From contig CBDULQ010000145.1 in assembly GCA_965368115.1 (NCBI GenBank), positions 1 through 9,366 of the forward strand: DNA of 9,366 nt, read 5' to 3'. The DNA comes from CBDULQ01 sp965368115. GTDB taxonomy: Bacteria; Pseudomonadota; Gammaproteobacteria; SZUA-229. Below the pieces are notes generated by a model that was not told the origin of the DNA, made no database searches, and saw only the letters and a program-made list of their open reading frames with translations. Positions 1 to 7,202 of this stretch are shown here, piece after piece. Every line of letters begins with the position of its first letter. Position 1 is the first letter of the stretch. The position numbers and the translations under genes are program-made.

Positions 1-1
1 G

Positions 2-217
2 CAGAACAAGGTATCCCGGCTTGGCGTAAGCTGGCTGGAAGGCAATTATCGGGTGACCTACGCCGACGGCAGTTATGTGAAGAGCTGGGAAGTACGAAAC
101 GGCAAGGTCACCTCGGAACCGGGCAAGGGGTACTATTTTTTCTGGGCCAGGATCGACGGCAAATCGCGCTATGTGCAAACCCCCATCGACCGCACCTACA
201 TCGAGGAAATCGACTGA
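2..217 (+). CDS. C-terminal end of an unrecognised protein (partial)
   Basis: An open frame runs from the left edge to a TGA stop and encodes 71 residues; the start lies outside the window. I do not recognise the family. The segment is rich in Gly, Tyr, Trp and charged residues (GNYRVTYADGSYVKSWEV, then GYYFFWARIDG) and ends in EEID. It has no membrane segment and looks like a small beta-rich fold with short turns, which is inference only. Composition and lack of internal stops support real coding. It is the only gene on the plus strand and converges on nlpC, with 9 bases between the two stop codons and no clear hairpin terminator between them. It could belong to a longer secreted or cytoplasmic protein; the visible part does not decide. 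Confidence 0.6.
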   Translation, partial: QNKVSRLGVSWLEGNYRVTYADGSYVKSWEVRNGKVTSEPGKGYYFFWARIDGKSRYVQTPIDRTYIEEID

Positions 218-226
218 AGGGATCAG

Positions 227-694
227 TTAGAGTCGGCGAGCCATCCACCAGGCATCGCGCCAGTAGGGATTATCCAGCCGCGACATCATCACGCCGCGAC
301 TACTGGACGCATGCATGAATTTGCCCTGCTCGACGTAGATACCGACATGGCGGGTTTTCCAGCCGGTGTGAAAAAATACCAGGTCACCGGGACGCAGCTC
401 TTCCGGAGAGACCGCGTCACCGCTACGCGCCAGCAACTCGGTGGTGCGCGGGATGCGTCGATTGAATTTTTTAACATAGGCCAGATAGACGAAGCCGGAA
501 CAGTCCACGCCCTGCCTGGACAGGCCGCCCTCGCGATAACGCACACCGCGCCATTCCCGGTAATGCTGATACAGACGATCCACCCGTGCCCGATCTGCAG
601 GCGCGACCCTGGGTGGTGTAACGATGGTAGGCGGGCCGCCACAACCGCCGAGCAGCGTAGCCAGACCAAGGAACAGGAAACGACGTCGAATCAT
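227..694 (-). CDS. nlpC: NlpC-like lipoprotein, NlpC/P60 peptidoglycan endopeptidase
   Basis: A 155-residue protein close in length and pattern to E. coli NlpC (about 154 residues). Family members are cysteine peptidases that cut peptide stems of peptidoglycan in the periplasm. Residues 1-18 form a lipoprotein signal (MIRRRFLFLGLATLLGGC) with lipobox LGGC and lipidated Cys18; Gly at +2 fits outer-membrane sorting. The catalytic triad is visible: Cys65 in VDCSGFV, His116 in RHVGIYV and His128 in FMHASSSRGV. The C-terminal SRLDNPYW...W.ARR stretch is typical of NlpC. The frame stays open upstream to an ATG at 739, but that would put 15 charged residues before the signal, so I chose the ATG at 694, which has a purine-rich ribosome binding site. 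It lies 63 bases downstream of the large envelope protein gene and may be read with it. MepS is the related alternative name, but the C-terminus favours NlpC. Confidence 0.9.
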   Translation of the reverse strand: MIRRRFLFLGLATLLGGCGGPPTIVTPPRVAPADRARVDRLYQHYREWRGVRYREGGLSRQGVDCSGFVYLAYVKKFNRRIPRTTELLARSGDAVSPEELRPGDLVFFHTGWKTRHVGIYVEQGKFMHASSSRGVMMSRLDNPYWRDAWWMARRL

Positions 695-703
695 GAGCTT
701 TAT

Positions 704-709
704 CCCCCT
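704..709 (-). promoter_or_regulatory. Ribosome binding site of nlpC
   Basis: AGGGGG on the minus strand, 9 bases before the ATG at 694. It supports that start, which begins exactly at the lipoprotein signal, over the upstream in-frame ATG at 739. Confidence 0.6.
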
Positions 710-757
710 ATGCCTGTAGCCTAGTCGAGGACACCCCACTGCGCAAAAACCGGGTTA

Positions 758-3580
758 TCAAAATGAAGCGCCGATACTGAAATAAGCGCGGTCGTCACCG
801 ATCTGTTCGTCCTGGCCGCTAGCCAGACCAAAACGAGCCTGCAGGTTGAGACCATAGAACAGGCTCAGCTCAGCATCCACTTCGATACCGATGCCCGTGT
901 AATAGTCATCGGGGCTGCTGCCCTGGTCCCAGGTCGCGCCGATGTCGGTGAACAGATTGCCCGACCACTGGATAACACCCACCGGGGGCGCCATCAGACC
1001 GCGTTCCACCAGACCGATCGGGAAGCGGTATTCGATGCTGGCCAGTTCCATACGCCGACCACGTAACTGGGGCCAGCCGGTGGCATAACCGCGCAATGGA
1101 AATTCGCGGCGCCCCAGCACCGGTTTGTACACCGGCACCAGCAGATCGACCAGTTCCAGTTCAGTGTCTTCACCGCCCAGACGAAACGGCTCGGGCTGCT
1201 CGGTGCCATAACCCCGGGCGTAACGTAACGCCAGTACGTGCTGGCCACCCAGGGGTAGATATTCGCGCCAGTCCAGCAGGTACACCTCACCACTGTAATC
1301 GCTGCTCAACACATCGCTGGTCTCCGCCACCAGGCGCAGGTCGCGTCCCCGGTTGGCACTGATCGAGCGAATAAAGCGCTGACTGTTATTAAACAAAGCA
1401 GCAACACCCAGCATGCTATCGTCGAAATCCGCCAACGGCGGTATACCGGGCGCACGACGGCCATCGATTTCATGGCTGTAGTTCACGCCGGCGAGCAGGC
1501 TGAAACGATAGTCATAACCACGCCAGGGGAACCAGGCATTGAAGTAGGCGCTGTCTTCACGGCGAGCGACGGCAAAGTCGCCGAACTGATCACGCAGAAT
1601 ATCGGTACTGCGTGACACCCCGAATGCATATTGTTGCAGGTATTGATAACTCACGTTACCGGCAAACCATTCGTTGTCCAGATCATAAGTGGCGTTGACG
1701 ATATAACTGTGCCGCCCCACTGCATCGTTGCCGGACGTGGTCAGGCCAATCTCGGTTTTGTCGTCATCCATAATGGTAATGGGAAACCACCAGCGCGGGC
1801 GCAGGCTGGACCAGGGTTGGTATTCATGAATGCTTTCAATATCCGCTTCCGCAAAGCTGAAGGGAACCGCCGCCGGTTCAGCGGCGGGCGAAGTGCTCAC
1901 CTTGTCCAGCAGCTGTTGCGGACTGGCGCGATGCAGATCGTAACCCTGTCGACTGTAGGCCAGGTAATACAGGTCGCTGCTGCGATCATGCTGTGAAGGT
2001 CGTAGTGCGGCACTGGCGACGCGGGTCAGTTGCTGCAACTCGGCATCGGCGAAAACGTAACGATAGATATTGTAATGACCGTCGCGTTCCGAGCTGAATA
2101 CAATGGATTCACCGCTTGCATCATATTCGGGGCTGGCATCGATGGCGCGGTCATCGGTAATGCGCTGCCATTGTCTCTGTTGAATATCGAACAGCTCGAT
2201 GTTCCAGCCATGCTGCGGACGAAATACCGCCGCCACCAGGTGACGACCATCCGGAGACCAGTCCGGCTGACCGATGATGTCGCCATACTCACCCTGCCAG
2301 AGTCGTTCGATTTCAGCGCCCTGGTCGTCCAGTAGCACCAGGCCACTCAGCGACTTGTGCGTCTGTACGGCAATAATCTGTCGCCCATCCGGCGACCATG
2401 TCGCCGATCGATAGCGACCGCATTCGGTTAAGCGTTTTAGCTCTTTTGTACCGGGCGCGAGTACGTAGAGATCGAAATTCAGATTGTAGTAATCGCAAAA
2501 TTCAGGTTGCGCAATCAATATACCTTTCTGCTTGTGACTATCCATACGCACATGTGAATGCACATCCACCAGACGATGCTGCTGTTGATTATCGATTTTA
2601 TATAATGCCGGGTGTTCAAAAGGTCCGCCTTTTACAAAGTATACCGATCCATCATCGGCCACCTTTACCGGTCCGGTGAAATAGCCATCGTTCGTCAATG
2701 CCTGATCGCCGGTTAGAGATTCTTCATCTGCAAGATGAATCCAGCCTCGGTATTTCTGTTTCAACCAGACGTCGAACTCCTGCCATAGTTGATCAAGATC
2801 CTTACCCAGAACCGAGCTGGCATTGGAATTAATCATGAACGGAATGATATTGTCGCTGTAACCGGCCAGCAGACTATCGATGGTCTCGCTGCCGTAGGTC
2901 TGCTCCAGAAACTGAAAGAAATGCACGCCGTATAGATAATATGTAGTGCCCATTGGCCAGGAGCGCAGTTTCAGATTAGCCTGACTCAACGGCTTGATTC
3001 CGCCGCGGACTTCTTCCGCCATCATGGTTGCGAACAGTGTGCTCTGACCGCGACCCGTCTGATGCTGGTGATCAGTTTCCAGATAAGTGGCCAGGCCCTC
3101 GATGATCCACGCCGGCTGATACATATTCGGAAACAGCAGCACATTGCGACCGAACACACTGCGCAATGCATCGGGAATACCGCTAGCCATGTCCAGATGC
3201 AGAATATGCACATACTCATGCAGTACGAGCAGTGCCAGCCAGTCATCGAAATCTTCCAGTGTGTTCAGTTCATCCGGCGGTGCCAGAAACAGCACCGTAC
3301 GATTGTATGGAAACGGGATGGCGAAGCCGTTAGGCATATCCGTCTCGTCGCTTAGAACCACATGGGTTTTTTCACCTGGCTCCCAGTGTAAGGTCTTACT
3401 GAGTTCCGTATGCGTGTGTTCCGCGATATCGGCGACATGCCGCGCCAGCGATTCATAACCCGAGGCGAAGTGAATTTCGAAATGACGGGTTTCCAGGGTC
3501 TGCCAGTTCAGGCGGGGGTCGATTGCGTGTGCAGTGAGGTGAACGGAAAATAGCAGTAAAACGTAAACAAGTTTGCGCAT
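758..3580 (-). CDS. Exported metallopeptidase-like / TolB-type beta-propeller / Omp85-like barrel protein
   Basis: A 940-residue envelope protein with three visible parts. Residues 1-19 are a Sec signal peptide ending in AHA. Residues about 20-285 hold a gluzincin-like zinc peptidase signature: HEYVHILHLD at 121-130 and PAWIIEGLATY at 156-166, giving zinc ligands His121, His125 and probably Glu161, with Glu122 as catalytic base. Residues about 290-560 look like TolB/PD40 propeller blades: WSPDGR at 395-400 and 441-446, a degenerate YDASGE at 486-491 and SSERDG at 496-501. Residues about 598-940 resemble the Bac_surface_Ag (Omp85) barrel: FRLGG at 799-803, LRGY at 829-832, FTDIGATW at 877-884, and a terminal Phe. 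No POTRA repeat is evident. The only two cysteines, 362 and 387, may pair. Substrate is unknown. The enzyme domain could be periplasmic or moved to the surface. Start is supported by the signal peptide and an AAGGG site. Domain assignment is by motif, not by search. Confidence 0.85.
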   Translation of the reverse strand: MRKLVYVLLLFSVHLTAHAIDPRLNWQTLETRHFEIHFASGYESLARHVADIAEHTHTELSKTLHWEPGEKTHVVLSDETDMPNGFAIPFPYNRTVLFLAPPDELNTLEDFDDWLALLVLHEYVHILHLDMASGIPDALRSVFGRNVLLFPNMYQPAWIIEGLATYLETDHQHQTGRGQSTLFATMMAEEVRGGIKPLSQANLKLRSWPMGTTYYLYGVHFFQFLEQTYGSETIDSLLAGYSDNIIPFMINSNASSVLGKDLDQLWQEFDVWLKQKYRGWIHLADEESLTGDQALTNDGYFTGPVKVADDGSVYFVKGGPFEHPALYKIDNQQQHRLVDVHSHVRMDSHKQKGILIAQPEFCDYYNLNFDLYVLAPGTKELKRLTECGRYRSATWSPDGRQIIAVQTHKSLSGLVLLDDQGAEIERLWQGEYGDIIGQPDWSPDGRHLVAAVFRPQHGWNIELFDIQQRQWQRITDDRAIDASPEYDASGESIVFSSERDGHYNIYRYVFADAELQQLTRVASAALRPSQHDRSSDLYYLAYSRQGYDLHRASPQQLLDKVSTSPAAEPAAVPFSFAEADIESIHEYQPWSSLRPRWWFPITIMDDDKTEIGLTTSGNDAVGRHSYIVNATYDLDNEWFAGNVSYQYLQQYAFGVSRSTDILRDQFGDFAVARREDSAYFNAWFPWRGYDYRFSLLAGVNYSHEIDGRRAPGIPPLADFDDSMLGVAALFNNSQRFIRSISANRGRDLRLVAETSDVLSSDYSGEVYLLDWREYLPLGGQHVLALRYARGYGTEQPEPFRLGGEDTELELVDLLVPVYKPVLGRREFPLRGYATGWPQLRGRRMELASIEYRFPIGLVERGLMAPPVGVIQWSGNLFTDIGATWDQGSSPDDYYTGIGIEVDAELSLFYGLNLQARFGLASGQDEQIGDDRAYFSIGASF

Positions 3581-3585
3581 GGATA

Positions 3586-3590
3586 CCCTT
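3586..3590 (-). promoter_or_regulatory. Ribosome binding site of the metallopeptidase-barrel gene
   Basis: AAGGG on the minus strand, 5 bases before the ATG at 3580. It agrees with the start that gives a clean signal peptide. In the 99 bases between this gene and ubiB (3581-3679) I see no convincing promoter or hairpin terminator, so it is unclear whether the gene has its own transcript. Confidence 0.5.
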
Positions 3591-3679
3591 AAGCTTGAAA
3601 CAGGGCTCCCCCAAACAGGTTAGTGGTTAGCGTGGATGAGTAATTCCTGACCCTATTCCCGTTAGACGTCCCAGCCGTA

Positions 3680-5338
3680 TTATTCTTTTAGACCAAGCCA
3701 CAGGAATAGTACACCGAATCCGGAAAAAAACCAGCTGATCAAGGGTACATCGTGCCAGGCGCGGAAAGTCTCGTGAGACAGCCCCAGATAGATCACAGCT
3801 GCAAGCAGCAATGTCGAACCCAGCACCGTGAAACCAAGCTGTCGATGATTGCGCTTGATCTGGCTGCGAATCTTTTGCAATTCGACGACCTGCAATTGCT
3901 GATTTTCACCAGCGGAAATCCGTTGCAGGGCATCATAAACCAGCTCAGGCATATCGGGCAGCTTTTCGGCAATGAATGGCAGATTCTTACGAAAGCCCTT
4001 GAGCATCGCGCGTGCACCAACCTGCTCTGACATCCATTTCTCAAGGAATGGTTTGGCGGTTTTCCATAGATCCAGATCGGGATACAACTGGCGACCCAGG
4101 CCTTCGATATTGAGCAGGGTTTTCTGCAACAACACCAGTTGTGGCTGCACCTGCATATTGAAACGACGTGCAGTCTGGAACAAACGCAATAACAGGTTGC
4201 CGAAGGAAATGTCTTTTAGCGGCCGCTCGAAAATAGGCTCGCAGACGCTGCGAATGGCGGACTCGAATTCATCGACACGGGTATCCGCTGGCACCCAGCC
4301 CGAATCCACATGCAACTGGGCCACCCGGTTGTAATCGCGTTTGAAGAAAGCCAGAAAGTTTTCCGCCAGGTAGCGTTGATCAACCGGACTCAGGCTGCCG
4401 ACAATGCCGAAATCCACGGCGATGTAACCGGGATCTGCAGGATTCGTTACATCAACGAAGATATTGCCCGGATGCATATCGGCATGAAAGAAATTATCCT
4501 TGAATACCTGCTTGAAGAAGATTTCCACGCCACGCTCGGACAGCCGCTTCATATCCACTTCGTGTTCGCGCAGGGTTCGGGTATCACCGATGGGTACACC
4601 ACGGATGCGTTCCATCACCATCACATTGCGTCGTGTGTAATCCCAGTGCACATCTGGCACGTAAAGATCATCCATATGTTCGAAATTGCGGCGCAGCTGT
4701 GTGGCATTGGCCGCTTCGCGCATCAGGTCCAGTTCATCCAGTATGGTCTTCTGGTATTCACTGACGATTTCAATGGGCCGCAATCGTCGCGCTTCAGCGG
4801 AATACCGCTCGGCCAGATTCGCAATGATGAACAGCAGAGCGATATCGCGTTTGATGATGGGCAGGATATTCGGCCGTAACACCTTAACAACCACTTCACT
4901 ACCGTCATGCAGGGTTGCGGCATGCACCTGGGCAATGGATGCCGAAGCCAGCGGCTTTTCATCGAAATGCAGAAACACTTCCTGAACCGATTTACCGTAG
5001 GCTTTTTCGATGATCGCGCGTGCCTGCTCGCCGGGAAATGGCGGCACACTATCCTGTAGTACCGCCAGTTCTTCGGCGATATCTTCGGACAACAGATCTT
5101 TACGGGTGGACAACATCTGGCCGAACTTGATAAAGATCGGGCCCAGGTCTTCGAGTGCACAGCGAATACGCTTACCGGCTGGTTCGCGATGTTTGATGAA
5201 CCAGTTCCAGGGCAGCAGGTAAATAAGAAAACGAAACGGCCGGAACAGGTGAATCGCGAACACGATTTCATCCAGACCATGGCGCACCAGCACCAGGTTG
5301 ATGCGCAGCAGGCGGAAAATCTGTGCCGGTCGTATCAT
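3680..5338 (-). CDS. ubiB: Ubiquinone biosynthesis protein UbiB, atypical kinase-like ATPase
   Basis: A 552-residue member of the UbiB/ADCK (ABC1) family, close to the E. coli length of about 546. It is needed for aerobic ubiquinone synthesis; the family binds ATP and is thought to act as an ATPase that helps extract lipid intermediates from the membrane, not as a classic protein kinase. Visible motifs: KFGQ at 71-74 (the family's KxGQ), the Ala-rich loop ASASIAQVH at 131-139 in place of a Gly-rich loop, Lys152 in VVKVLRP, the catalytic-loop-like HADMHPGN at 285-292, and DFG at 309-311. Two C-terminal membrane helices lie at about 501-520 and 532-550. Its ATG overlaps the ubiJ stop as ATGA, so translation is probably coupled. 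It appears to be the last gene of the ubi operon; no clear terminator follows. Confidence 0.97.
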   Translation of the reverse strand: MIRPAQIFRLLRINLVLVRHGLDEIVFAIHLFRPFRFLIYLLPWNWFIKHREPAGKRIRCALEDLGPIFIKFGQMLSTRKDLLSEDIAEELAVLQDSVPPFPGEQARAIIEKAYGKSVQEVFLHFDEKPLASASIAQVHAATLHDGSEVVVKVLRPNILPIIKRDIALLFIIANLAERYSAEARRLRPIEIVSEYQKTILDELDLMREAANATQLRRNFEHMDDLYVPDVHWDYTRRNVMVMERIRGVPIGDTRTLREHEVDMKRLSERGVEIFFKQVFKDNFFHADMHPGNIFVDVTNPADPGYIAVDFGIVGSLSPVDQRYLAENFLAFFKRDYNRVAQLHVDSGWVPADTRVDEFESAIRSVCEPIFERPLKDISFGNLLLRLFQTARRFNMQVQPQLVLLQKTLLNIEGLGRQLYPDLDLWKTAKPFLEKWMSEQVGARAMLKGFRKNLPFIAEKLPDMPELVYDALQRISAGENQQLQVVELQKIRSQIKRNHRQLGFTVLGSTLLLAAVIYLGLSHETFRAWHDVPLISWFFSGFGVLFLWLGLKE

Positions 5339-5946
5339 GATTGTCCGACTTTCAACTGTTCGATTCGGGCCTGCAGTCGATCGACACCTTCACGCAACAG
5401 ATCCACTTCTTTAATGAACTTCGCCAGTTCCGCATTGCTCGGTACCAGACGACTTTCTTCCTGCAGGTATTCACCCAGGTCCATGTTCAGTGACTGGCGA
5501 CTGCGTTTCACCCAGGCCCCCATGTCGCGTACCAGATTCCCCAGTTGATGGGCCATCACGTCACCCATGTAACGCGACAACTGCTCTTCCCAGTCGATGT
5601 CCATCTGCGCGAGGATTTTCTTGAAACGCGTGCCGAGTCGGGTATCGCCGCTGATCACCACGTCTCCGGAAAACAGTACACCGGCTGCATCGTCGCTGAG
5701 GCCCAGCTTGCTCATCGCCAGTGGCGTACCGCTTAGAGTGGTGTCCGCTACAGCGTCGAAATCGCCGAGTATCATCACCCCGTCGCGATCCGGGAACAGG
5801 TACAGGGTTTCATTGATACCCAGCAACTCGATGGCAATCACCCGCCCTTCCAGTTCCGCCAGTTGCGGGAGGATACGCGGATCGAGGGACAGGTAATGAT
5901 TAAAGGCTTTTTCCAGTGAACCGATGAGGAGCTGAGGCAAACTCAT
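5335..5946 (-). CDS. ubiJ: Ubiquinone biosynthesis accessory factor UbiJ (SCP2 domain)
   Basis: A 203-residue protein; E. coli UbiJ has 201. The family carries an SCP2 sterol-carrier-like domain that binds the isoprenoid tail of ubiquinone intermediates and helps hold the soluble Ubi enzyme complex together, usually with UbiK. The SCP2 part is about residues 15-112, including FSGDVVISGDTRLG at 92-105. The C-terminus, about 171-199, is a charged heptad-like helix (FIKEVDLLREGVDRLQARIE) expected to form a coiled coil. The gene lies 9 bases after ubiE, with a GAGG site (5954-5957) overlapping the ubiE stop, and overlaps ubiB by 4 bases. The order ubiE-ubiJ-ubiB is the same as in E. coli and Pseudomonas, and this supports the name more than the weakly conserved sequence does. 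Confidence 0.93.
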   Translation of the reverse strand: MSLPQLLIGSLEKAFNHYLSLDPRILPQLAELEGRVIAIELLGINETLYLFPDRDGVMILGDFDAVADTTLSGTPLAMSKLGLSDDAAGVLFSGDVVISGDTRLGTRFKKILAQMDIDWEEQLSRYMGDVMAHQLGNLVRDMGAWVKRSRQSLNMDLGEYLQEESRLVPSNAELAKFIKEVDLLREGVDRLQARIEQLKVGQS

Positions 5947-5955
5947 GCATAGGCC

Positions 5956-6702
5956 TCAGAGCTTGAAACCTTTGTGCAGGGCGACGATACCACCGGTCAG
6001 GTTGTGATACTTCACCTTGTCGAAACCGGCGGTTTCCATCATCGCTTTCAACGTTTCCTGGTCCGGATGCATGCGAATGGATTCCGCCAGATAGCGGTAG
6101 CTGTCCGCGTCATTGGCGACCAGCTTACCCATCAACGGCAGAATCTTGAATGAATAGGTGTCGTAGACCGGAGATAAACCCGGCGCCACCGGTTTGGAGA
6201 ATTCCAGCACCAGCAACCGGCCACCCGGTTTCAAAACACGATACATGGAGGCCAGTGCGGCGTCCTTGTCGGTGACGTTACGCAAACCGAAGGCGATGGT
6301 GATGCAGTCGAAATAATTATCGGGGAAAGGCAGGCATTCCGCATTGGCCTGCACATAACGCACATTACCGGCAACACCGGCATCGATCAGTCGCTGGCGA
6401 CCCCGCTCCAGCATGGAGGCATTGATATCGGACAGCACCACTTCACCGGATGGGCCCACCATGCGCGCCATGCGTAGCGCCAGGTCACCGGTGCCGCCGG
6501 CCAGGTCCAGCACGCGCTGTCCGGCCTTGAGGCCGGTCTGGCCGAGGGTGAAACGCTTCCAGATACGATGGATACCTAACGACATCAGGTCGTTCATGAC
6601 ATCGTATTTTTCCGCAACCGAATGGAATACACCGGCAACGCGTTTAACTTTTTCATCCACATCGACCTGCTCGAAGCCGAAGTGTGTTTTATTTTCGCTC
6701 AT
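5956..6702 (-). CDS. ubiE: Ubiquinone/menaquinone C-methyltransferase UbiE
   Basis: A 248-residue class I SAM-dependent methyltransferase; E. coli UbiE has 251. It C-methylates the benzoquinol intermediate in ubiquinone synthesis and, where menaquinone is made, demethylmenaquinol. Family signatures seen: FHSVAEKYDVMNDLMSLGIH at 26-45, the SAM-binding motif LDLAGGTGDLA at 65-75, acidic SDIN at 91-94, FGLRNVTD at 138-145 and RVLKPGGRLLVLEFSKP at 155-171. The C-terminal NLTGGIVALHKGFK is also typical. The start ATG is the only one that leaves the expected N-terminus (MSENKTHFGF); the site before it, GGATCGAG, is modest. It follows the DUF971 gene by 34 bases and leads the ubiE-ubiJ-ubiB group. 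Menaquinone use by this organism cannot be judged from the window. Confidence 0.98.
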   Translation of the reverse strand: MSENKTHFGFEQVDVDEKVKRVAGVFHSVAEKYDVMNDLMSLGIHRIWKRFTLGQTGLKAGQRVLDLAGGTGDLALRMARMVGPSGEVVLSDINASMLERGRQRLIDAGVAGNVRYVQANAECLPFPDNYFDCITIAFGLRNVTDKDAALASMYRVLKPGGRLLVLEFSKPVAPGLSPVYDTYSFKILPLMGKLVANDADSYRYLAESIRMHPDQETLKAMMETAGFDKVKYHNLTGGIVALHKGFKL

Positions 6703-6736
6703 CTCGATCCGATGTTGTTGCTTGTCCGTGGCAGAC

Positions 6737-7099
6737 TCAATTGGCGAATGACTTGTGCTGGATGCCTTCCGCTTTCAGACGCTCCAGGTAATTCTGCCAT
6801 TTGGCATCATAGTTTACACCTAAATCATAGAGATACTGCCAGGAGTACAGGCCGCTATCATGATTATCATCAAACACCAGCTTGATCGCGTAGTGGCCGA
6901 CCGGCTCGATGGCGGTGATATTCACGTCTTCCTTACCCACCTGCAGTTTTTCTTCGCCGGGGCCGTGGCCCTGAACTTCCGCCGATGGCGAATGTACACG
7001 CAGGAATTCGCAGCTGTACTGGAATTTCTTACCGTCATCGAATTCGATTTCGAGGACACGCGACTGCTGATGCAGGTTGATGTTTACCGGTTTCGTCAT
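6737..7099 (-). CDS. DUF971 protein (gamma-butyrobetaine hydroxylase-like N-terminal domain)
   Basis: A 120-residue single-domain protein of the DUF971 family, the small domain also found at the N-terminus of gamma-butyrobetaine hydroxylase. Conserved stretches seen: FDDGKKFQYSCEFLRVHSPSAE at 20-41 (start), IEPVGHYAIKLVFDDNHDSG at 64-83 and YSWQYLYDLG at 85-94. The hydroxylase domain itself is absent. In full hydroxylases this domain binds zinc through three Cys and one His; here only Cys30 is present, so zinc binding is not supported. Cellular role is not known. The start has a good GGAG site (7107-7110) seven bases upstream. Its place just after hslU is also seen in Pseudomonas (PA5055, recalled, not searched). 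It lies 34 bases before ubiE and probably shares its transcript. Confidence 0.92.
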   Translation of the reverse strand: MTKPVNINLHQQSRVLEIEFDDGKKFQYSCEFLRVHSPSAEVQGHGPGEEKLQVGKEDVNITAIEPVGHYAIKLVFDDNHDSGLYSWQYLYDLGVNYDAKWQNYLERLKAEGIQHKSFAN

Positions 7100-7120
7100 A
7101 ATTTATCTCCAGTCTTGGCT

Positions 7121-7136
7121 CACCTGGGGGGAGGTG
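7121..7136 (-). other. Short G/C hairpin in the leader of the DUF971 gene
   Basis: On the minus strand the sequence reads CACCT, six C, AGGTG: a perfect 5-base-pair stem with a six-base loop, ending 21 bases before the ATG at 7099. It lacks the T-run of an intrinsic terminator. The rest of the 7100-7202 gap holds a repeated AACAGGCC (plus strand 7140-7147 and 7196-7203) but no convincing promoter. It may be chance or a weak leader structure. Confidence 0.3.
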
Positions 7137-7202
7137 TTTAACAGGCCACAGGCGGCTGTCCCGAGGCCCGTGTATTCTACATGAGCCGGGTTCTAAACAG
7201 GC

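Noticed and set aside
311..724. A plus-strand open frame opposite nlpC
   Set aside because: The opposite strand encodes an intact lipobox and Cys-His-His catalytic set; the plus-strand frame has no recognisable feature.
3592..3620. Possible terminator between ubiB and the metallopeptidase-barrel gene (GGGGGAGCCC with nearby T residues)
   Set aside because: The stem is only three base pairs and no T-run follows at the right distance.
3661..3670. GTCTAA on the minus strand after ubiB as a sigma-E type -10 element for the outer-membrane protein gene
   Set aside because: No GGAACTT-like -35 element lies about 16-17 bases upstream, and the same hexamer occurs again inside the end of ubiB.
4310..4879. 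A 189-codon plus-strand open frame inside ubiB
   Set aside because: It lies fully opposite the conserved kinase-like core of UbiB and looks like an antisense shadow.
7174..7202. Possible sigma-70 promoter for the DUF971-ubi group (TAGAAT on the minus strand at 7174-7179)
   Set aside because: The -10 match is fair, but at 15-18 bases upstream there is only GCCTGT, CCTGTT or CTGTTT, which are poor -35 elements; not enough to annotate.
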